Below, one piece after another: positions 42,544 through 46,950 of a DNA stretch of 46,950 nt. Each line of letters starts with the position of its first letter. Positions within the stretch are counted from its first letter, which is position 1. Below the pieces are notes generated by a model, which worked only from the letters and a program-made list of their open reading frames with translations, did no database searches and was not told where the DNA came from. A program made the translations under genes and the position numbers. This DNA is from Chloroflexaceae bacterium. GTDB lineage: Bacteria > Chloroflexota > Chloroflexia > Chloroflexales > Chloroflexaceae. The stretch covers positions 1 through 46,950 of the forward strand of contig JAAURD010000012.1 of assembly GCA_012034075.1 (NCBI GenBank), read 5' to 3'.

Positions 42544-43803
42544 TCAAATGGTTTCACCACTGGGAATATCGTTGCCAGGAAAATCTTCTGCATCACGATC
42601 GGCATTGATCAAAACATTGCGACCGATGGTGATAGAGGGAGGGATATGCGCATTTTTGCCGACAACACTAATACCTCCGGTGATCTTATCTGGCTGTACT
42701 CGGTTCGGTGTATCAACATCATCACCCGATCCCAGACGTACTCCCGGACCAACAACCACCTGTTTATCAACAACTGCACGGTCAACAATAGCGCCCGGAC
42801 CAATCCACGTATCATTCATAACAACACTATTACGAACGATAGCACCCGGTGAAACATAAACGCCTGGTGAAAGCACTGAATGATCCACTGTTCCTCGAAC
42901 AATAGAGCCGTTACAAACAATTGAGCGATGGATTTGAGCTTGTGGACCAATTTTCACTGGCGGTCGCTCTTCACTGCGTGTCCGAATAATCCAATCCGGA
43001 TCAAAGAGCTTCAGTTCGCATTCCGGATCAAGAAGTTCCATACTGGTCTGCCAGTAGGCTGGTATCGTTCCTACATCAACCCAATAGCCGCTAAACTCAT
43101 ACGCCATAACGCGGTCACCAGAACCACCAATCATAGCGGGCAGCACATGCTTACCAAAATCAATCCGAGGATTCTCTTCACTTCCCTCGCTCAAACGTCG
43201 GTACAATACGTCAGCCGTAAAGACATAAATCCCCATCGAAGCTAACGTGCCCTTATCGCGATCTTTCGGTTTTTCGCTAAACTCAACGATCTCATTCCGG
43301 TCATTCGTCGTCATAATCCCAAAACGATGCGTTTCTTCTAACGGCACATGCATCACGCCAACCGTAACATCCGCACGGTTGCGCTGATGCTGTTCAATCA
43401 TATCACTATAGTCCATTTTGTAAATATGATCACCCGAAAGAATCAAAATAAGATCAGCTCGATGATCACGAGCATAGTTGAGATTTTGATACACTGCGTC
43501 GGATGTGCCGCGATACCACGATTGATCACCACGGGCGAGATAGGGCTGTAAGAGCACTACCCCTCCGCGGTTGCGATCAAGGTCCCAGGGCTTGCCAATA
43601 CCGATATGATCGTTTAACGAGTGTGGTCGGTATTGGGTCAGCACTGCTACATCATAGATGCCTGAATTGACGCAGTTTGAGAGCGTAAAATCGATGATAC
43701 GAAACTTCCCGGCAAATGGCACCGATGGTTTTGCTCGTTTTTCCGAAAGAACACTCAAGCGTGTTCCTTCGCCTCCTGCCATAATCATAGCCACAACGCG
43801 CAT
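42544..43803 (-). CDS. glgC: Glucose-1-phosphate adenylyltransferase (intact copy)
   Basis: A 419-residue ADP-glucose pyrophosphorylase, the rate-controlling enzyme of bacterial glycogen synthesis. All catalytic signatures are intact: [35 protein letters not shown] (split: GGEGTRL and [11 protein letters not shown]), [10 protein letters not shown] with the metal-binding Asp, IVEFSEKP for glucose-1-phosphate, and GYWVDVGTI. The C-terminal beta-helix repeats ([30 protein letters not shown]) are the allosteric/oligomer domain. The start is taken as ATG 43803, matching the family; an in-frame ATG at 43821 is equally possible since ribosome sites are weak for both. It is the first gene of the cluster and is followed by the degenerate paralogue and the GT4 enzyme. 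Confidence 0.93.
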   Translation of the reverse strand: MRVVAMIMAGGEGTRLSVLSEKRAKPSVPFAGKFRIIDFTLSNCVNSGIYDVAVLTQYRPHSLNDHIGIGKPWDLDRNRGGVVLLQPYLARGDQSWYRGTSDAVYQNLNYARDHRADLILILSGDHIYKMDYSDMIEQHQRNRADVTVGVMHVPLEETHRFGIMTTNDRNEIVEFSEKPKDRDKGTLASMGIYVFTADVLYRRLSEGSEENPRIDFGKHVLPAMIGGSGDRVMAYEFSGYWVDVGTIPAYWQTSMELLDPECELKLFDPDWIIRTRSEERPPVKIGPQAQIHRSIVCNGSIVRGTVDHSVLSPGVYVSPGAIVRNSVVMNDTWIGPGAIVDRAVVDKQVVVGPGVRLGSGDDVDTPNRVQPDKITGGISVVGKNAHIPPSITIGRNVLINADRDAEDFPGNDIPSGETI

Positions 43804-44009
43804 ACTGAACCCACTCTCCATCTTTCAATCGATACGAATATCTCTCTATTTTGCCCTGATTGTAACCCGAAACGAGAGAGAACGCAACACAACGCCTTCA
43901 GCGAAAAATCCGAGACCGTATCGAAAGAAGGGAAAGAGTTTGGCAGAAAGGGCTTGCCACATACCTACCAATGCTAGTTAGCATACGTTAAAGAGATATG
44001 CTGATGAAT

Positions 44010-44047
44010 TGATTAGGATGTATCACAGTTGTGATACATCCTAATCA
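44010..44047. promoter_or_regulatory. Perfect 38-base palindrome between VOC and glgC genes
   Basis: TGATTAGGATGTATCACA (44010-44027) and TGTGATACATCCTAATCA (44030-44047) are exact complements around GT. No U tract follows in either direction, so a simple terminator is not certain. The core TGTATCACA-GT-TGTGATACA looks like a dimeric-regulator site, about 200 bases upstream of glgC. A related half, TGTGATACA, occurs in the palindrome at 17827. Confidence 0.6.
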
Positions 44048-44124
44048 CAGTGAATTATCGATCAATTATGCCAATTATGCCGCTGCTTCATAGCCCGGTG
44101 GCGGGTCCGCAACAGACATCTGAA

Positions 44125-44892
44125 TCACATTGAAAACGCACCCTGTGGGTCTTGTAGTACCGCAAAACGGCCAGTCTCAGGAATGTCGGTTGCACCCATC
44201 AACATGGTAGCCCCCAATTCCTGTGCTTTTGCTACCGTCGCATCACAGTTCTCTACCGCAAAATAGATCGACCAGTTTGAAGGAACATCGCCCCATTCAG
44301 CTGTTATCTGCATCATACCAGCAGCCATACGACCCTGATTTTGATAACTGGTATATGTCATGCCCGTAGCCATCTCCGTATCCTGTGTTTCCCAACCAAA
44401 GAGCGCTGTATAAAACACCCGCGCCTGCTCACTATCGCGCGTTGCCAGTTCGTTCCAACACAAACTACCAGGAATATTCACCAGCTTTGCACCAATATGC
44501 TGACCCGGTTGCCAGAGCGCGAAACGTGCGCCGGTTGGGTCCTGGATCAGCGCCATTCTCCCTGCATCCATTACATCGTATGGGGCCTGCACAATCGTCG
44601 CTCCCAGCGTTTGCGCCTGCTCAACCAGAGCATCACAGTTATCCACCGATATATACGAGAGCCAATGTGAAGGGGTCTGCTGAGATCGTTGCTCAGCATC
44701 CATCTGGTAGAGCGCAGCAACCTCATGGTCTTCAAGCAGCAACATGGTGTAAACGCCCTCTGGACCAGTTGGCATGTCGTGAGACTGCCAACCAAACAGC
44801 TCGGTGTAGAATTGCTTTGCCCCTGCTGCATCAGTTGTGACAAGATCTACCCATGAAAATGTACCCGACGGATATTGTTTGACTACTTGCAT
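44125..44892 (-). CDS. VOC-superfamily protein with two glyoxalase-like domains
   Basis: A 255-residue protein made of two vicinal-oxygen-chelate domains (about 8-122 and 128-250). Each has the pattern W-x-(D/E)L-x-T-x-(D/A)-x-(E/Q)A-x-x-FYT-LFGW (WVDLVTTDAAGAKQFYTELFGW and WNELATRDSEQARVFYTALFGW), the central SYISVDNCDALVEQA / IYFAVENCDATVAKA strands, and the closing ALIQDPTGARFALWQPG / AVLQDPQGAFSM. The second domain lacks the last strand of a full unit, so the gene may be slightly truncated at its C-terminus. Relatives include glyoxalase/fosfomycin-resistance-like and hydrolase-like proteins; substrate is unknown. AGGAG precedes the ATG. Confidence 0.85.
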   Translation of the reverse strand: MQVVKQYPSGTFSWVDLVTTDAAGAKQFYTELFGWQSHDMPTGPEGVYTMLLLEDHEVAALYQMDAEQRSQQTPSHWLSYISVDNCDALVEQAQTLGATIVQAPYDVMDAGRMALIQDPTGARFALWQPGQHIGAKLVNIPGSLCWNELATRDSEQARVFYTALFGWETQDTEMATGMTYTSYQNQGRMAAGMMQITAEWGDVPSNWSIYFAVENCDATVAKAQELGATMLMGATDIPETGRFAVLQDPQGAFSM

Positions 44893-44993
44893 GGTTCATT
44901 CTCCTTGTATCATCAGAACGTGGAACACGTTGCAACGAACGCGACTCATGATAACACACGTGATACTCGGTCGCTCTCTTTCGCTACCACCCT

Positions 44994-45022
44994 ATTATAC
45001 ATGATTACGAACAAATGTTCAA
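44994..45022 (-). promoter_or_regulatory. Promoter of the VOC gene
   Basis: On the minus strand TTGAAC (45022-45017), exactly 17 bases, then a consensus TATAAT (44999-44994), about 100 bases before the ATG at 44892. It lies between this gene and the end of the GalT-like gene, so the two are separately transcribed. Confidence 0.65.
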
Positions 45023-45047
45023 GTCTTATCTGCCATGGCTGGTGGTA

Positions 45048-46166
45048 TCATGGGTACGACTTCTCATCGCGCAGCAGTGCCGCAACCTGAAATGGATCGG
45101 CGGTCACCACGCTACTGGCAAAGACCTCCATCGCCCCAACGTTGACCATTGGCGAAAGCGGATTGCCCCGATCCACGATCCGTACACAGATAGGCAAGTC
45201 ATCCCACGGTTCTTGTGTTGGCACCATCGGCGGCAAATACACCGCCAGATTGAAGCTCCGTACTCCCTGCTGATCGATCAGATGGCGTAATGCTGTATAC
45301 GCTGCATCCCAGAGCGGTTGTAAATCGACCACCGAAGCTGGAGCAAACAGCAGTAATTCCCGATCCTTGATGGGTGTGAGTGAAGCATATCCCTGGACCA
45401 GATCATGATCACAAAACGTCAACCCCAGATGACGGCATAACCGTGCTATATCTGAAAAATACGAACGACCCAGATCTACCCGATACTGCGCTGTCACCCG
45501 CCGCCATCGTTCAACCTGACCCGCTGGCATACCCTGCGATAAAATCATCTGCATATGCCCATGAGTAATCGTTGCCCCACTCTTCCACAGGCAGTTCCAG
45601 GTAATTAGGGGATAACATGCCGCTGGATCATGGCGATGCGCGGTTTGCAGCCATCGTAGGGCGACATCGATATAGTCATGAAAATGGTCACGATGAACGT
45701 GCAACGGATGAAACGTATCAAAGATGACCAGACCATGCCAGCCATCATATTTTGCAACATTAGAGGCGCTCATACAGTGCTTTCCCCGAATGCGCCCAAA
45801 AACATCGGCGGTTGTACCGTGCAACGGGTCACTAAACGTATCATTGTCGCCACTATCGGCAGCTATCCGTTCTTCCAATGCTGCATCAGCTATCGGATCT
45901 GCATTGACCGCATTGGGACGACGTGCTCGCAACGGGTTGTACAGCGTCGCTTCCAACGTCCAGCGGTTCGTAACCTTGACAATGGTCTGATCGATCACCG
46001 GCTCAAGTGCCCCAAAATGATGCAGGATCCAGGGATGCATCGTATCTGGAGGACAGGTCTTACCCTGGACTCGTTCGATAAAAAAGAGGTGGTCGAAAAC
46101 TGTGCGCAGATCTATTGGCAGTTGCCCTCTTCTTTCTGGTAGATCTGCAATCGTATACTGTAACAT
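45048..46166 (-). CDS. GalT-like nucleotidyltransferase / HIT-superfamily protein
   Basis: A 372-residue protein with the histidine-triad signature of the galactose-1-phosphate uridylyltransferase branch: ATITHGHMQMILS gives H-G-H-M-Q, the HxHxQ nucleophile motif of GalT. Other GalT-like parts are the N-terminal WTLEATLYNPLRARRPN, KYDGWHGLVIFDTFHPL and LITWNCLWKSGATI. Zinc cysteines typical of E. coli GalT are not evident, although GKTCPPDTMH and GKHCMSASN hold single cysteines. It may move a nucleotidyl group between sugar phosphates and so connect to the glycogen genes, but the substrate cannot be read. The start at 46166 has GGAG upstream; the open frame continues to 46313 across the divergent promoter region, which argues against it. 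Confidence 0.72.
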   Translation of the reverse strand: MLQYTIADLPERRGQLPIDLRTVFDHLFFIERVQGKTCPPDTMHPWILHHFGALEPVIDQTIVKVTNRWTLEATLYNPLRARRPNAVNADPIADAALEERIAADSGDNDTFSDPLHGTTADVFGRIRGKHCMSASNVAKYDGWHGLVIFDTFHPLHVHRDHFHDYIDVALRWLQTAHRHDPAACYPLITWNCLWKSGATITHGHMQMILSQGMPAGQVERWRRVTAQYRVDLGRSYFSDIARLCRHLGLTFCDHDLVQGYASLTPIKDRELLLFAPASVVDLQPLWDAAYTALRHLIDQQGVRSFNLAVYLPPMVPTQEPWDDLPICVRIVDRGNPLSPMVNVGAMEVFASSVVTADPFQVAALLRDEKSYP

Positions 46167-46266
46167 CCTCGCTCCAATAAGCTGATCGCGTTGCTCCTCA
46201 CAAGCATTATACCTGTATCCAGCACGGCTTTTGTATCGAAAGATGACCCTGACCGAATGAAGCACC

Positions 46267-46295
46267 TTTCGTTGTGTGGTGACACATGCTATACT
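46267..46295 (+). promoter_or_regulatory. Promoter of the SPFH gene
   Basis: TATACT at 46290-46295 preceded by TG one base upstream (TGC-TATACT, extended -10), with a weak TTTCGT (46267-46272) 17 bases away. It lies in the 206-base gap between the divergent GalT-like and SPFH genes, and the leader to ATG 46373 is about 70 bases. Confidence 0.5.
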
Positions 46296-46372
46296 GATAT
46301 GGGAGACGAGCATGTGAAGAACACCTTCTGCTCGCCCCTGTTAGATGAGAGAGCAATGGAAAGGTACTCTCT

Positions 46373-46950
46373 ATGAGTAAAAACAAAACCACCGTTTCTG
46401 GCGGAGCAGGTGCGGTTGGCATTCTTGTTGTCATCGGATTCATCCTTGTTGTTGTCGGGTTTCTGCTCCTCAACTCGTTTACCGTTGTTGATGCAGGTAC
46501 TCGTGGCGTGGTACGCACTTTTGGCGAAGTTACTGATATCTATGGTGAAGGTCTGCATTTTCGGGCTCCCATGATTACCGATGTTATTGTTGTTGATGTG
46601 CGCACACAACGTCATCAATCAGATTCGTCGGCTGCTTCACGTGATCTGCAAATTGTTCAGGCCCAGGTTGTACTGAATTATCGACCAGATGCAACGAAAG
46701 TAGATAGCCTGGTACGTGATATTGGCACCGATTATGTCAATGTCGTGGTAGATCCAGCCATTCAAGAATCGGTTAAGGCTGCCACTGCCAAGTTTACGGC
46801 CGAACAACTCATCACTCAGCGACCGGAGGTCTCCGGTGAGATACGCGAAGTGCTTGAAGCTCGCCTGAGTTCACGCGGCATCATTGTCGAAGACTTGTCG
46901 ATCACCGATTTCCAATTTAGTGAAGAGTTTCGCAAAGCGATTGAGGCCAA
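46373..46950 (+). CDS. SPFH/prohibitin-family membrane protein (N-terminal part, cut by window end)
   Basis: The gene runs off the right edge after 192 codons. AAAGG lies nine bases before the ATG. Residues 1-12 are a short polar head (MSKNKTTVSGGAG), followed by one membrane helix (about 14-35, GILVVIGFILVVVGFLLL). Then comes the SPFH domain: VDAGTRGVVRTFGEV, YGEGLHFRAP, VVDVRTQRHQ, the QVVLNYRPDA segment, VNVVVDPAIQESVKAATAKFTAEQL and the start of VEDLSITDFQFSEEF. This is the usual prohibitin/stomatin order. Such proteins form ring or cage assemblies in the membrane and associate with membrane proteases. The C-terminal coiled coil is outside the window. Confidence 0.88.
   Translation, partial: MSKNKTTVSGGAGAVGILVVIGFILVVVGFLLLNSFTVVDAGTRGVVRTFGEVTDIYGEGLHFRAPMITDVIVVDVRTQRHQSDSSAASRDLQIVQAQVVLNYRPDATKVDSLVRDIGTDYVNVVVDPAIQESVKAATAKFTAEQLITQRPEVSGEIREVLEARLSSRGIIVEDLSITDFQFSEEFRKAIEA

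Noticed and set aside
19097-43992. TAGCATACGTTAAA present at 19097-19110 and 43979-43992
   Set aside because: A single shared 14-base word between two places in 47 kb is expected by chance, and the contexts do not agree in direction or distance to genes.

Overview
The window carries about 33 genes. Gene style and arrangement suggest a member of the Chloroflexota, probably class Chloroflexia: a C5-pathway haem cluster with a fused hemC-hemD gene, a DinG helicase associated with a DnaQ-type exonuclease, a Rex redox repressor, Uma2 and YIP1-type proteins, GAF/SpoIIE signalling proteins and paired glgC genes. This placement is an inference from gene content, not from a marker gene. There is no rRNA, tRNA, CRISPR array, transposase or phage gene that I can see.

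Layout. 0.4-2.6 kb (minus): a small unknown protein, a PanE-type reductase and a B3/B4 tRNA-synthetase-editing-like protein whose promoter sits directly on its start codon. 2.8-7.3 kb (plus): a lipoprotein with a sulfite-oxidase-like fold next to a membrane-bound GAF-GAF-SpoIIE phosphatase, then a polytopic membrane protein. 7.6-15.6 kb (plus): hemA-hemCD-hemB-hemE-hemL-hemN, covering glutamyl-tRNA to protoporphyrinogen, with several genes translationally coupled. 15.6-17.5 kb: a GC-rich repeat block and two YIP1-like membrane proteins (minus). 18.2-21.0 kb: two paralogous secreted beta-barrel proteins and a Uma2-family protein. 21.5-23.0 kb: an epimerase and a GNAT acetyltransferase. 23.0-28.1 kb (minus): DinG-like helicase, exonuclease and an S41 peptidase lipoprotein. 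28.7-34.5 kb (plus): histidine kinase, Ca/Na exchanger, FAD oxidoreductase of the carotenoid isomerase/desaturase type, and a DUF547 protein. 34.6-39.7 kb (minus): rex, tyrA, a membrane protein, aroC and a TPR/zinc-ribbon membrane protein. 39.7-43.8 kb (minus): GT4 glycosyltransferase and two glgC-like genes, a glycogen cluster. 44.1-46.2 kb (minus): VOC protein and a GalT-like protein. 46.4 kb to the end (plus): an SPFH/prohibitin-like gene cut by the window edge.

Two points stand out. First, four genes (hemL, the dinG exonuclease-helicase, the FAD oxidoreductase, the TPR protein) are each split at one place, and in every case restoring a single missing base rejoins the two halves. The shared direction and the position at short homopolymers point to sequencing or assembly error first, with recoding or coupled split genes as less likely alternatives. 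Second, one of the two adjacent glgC genes has lost the nucleotide-binding GxGTRL loop and the following Lys-Pro, so it looks like a non-catalytic, regulatory ADP-glucose pyrophosphorylase subunit.

Several promoters could be read directly. They share a TTGAC-like -35 box, a 17-18 base spacer, and often an extended -10 of the form TG-n-TAnnnT.
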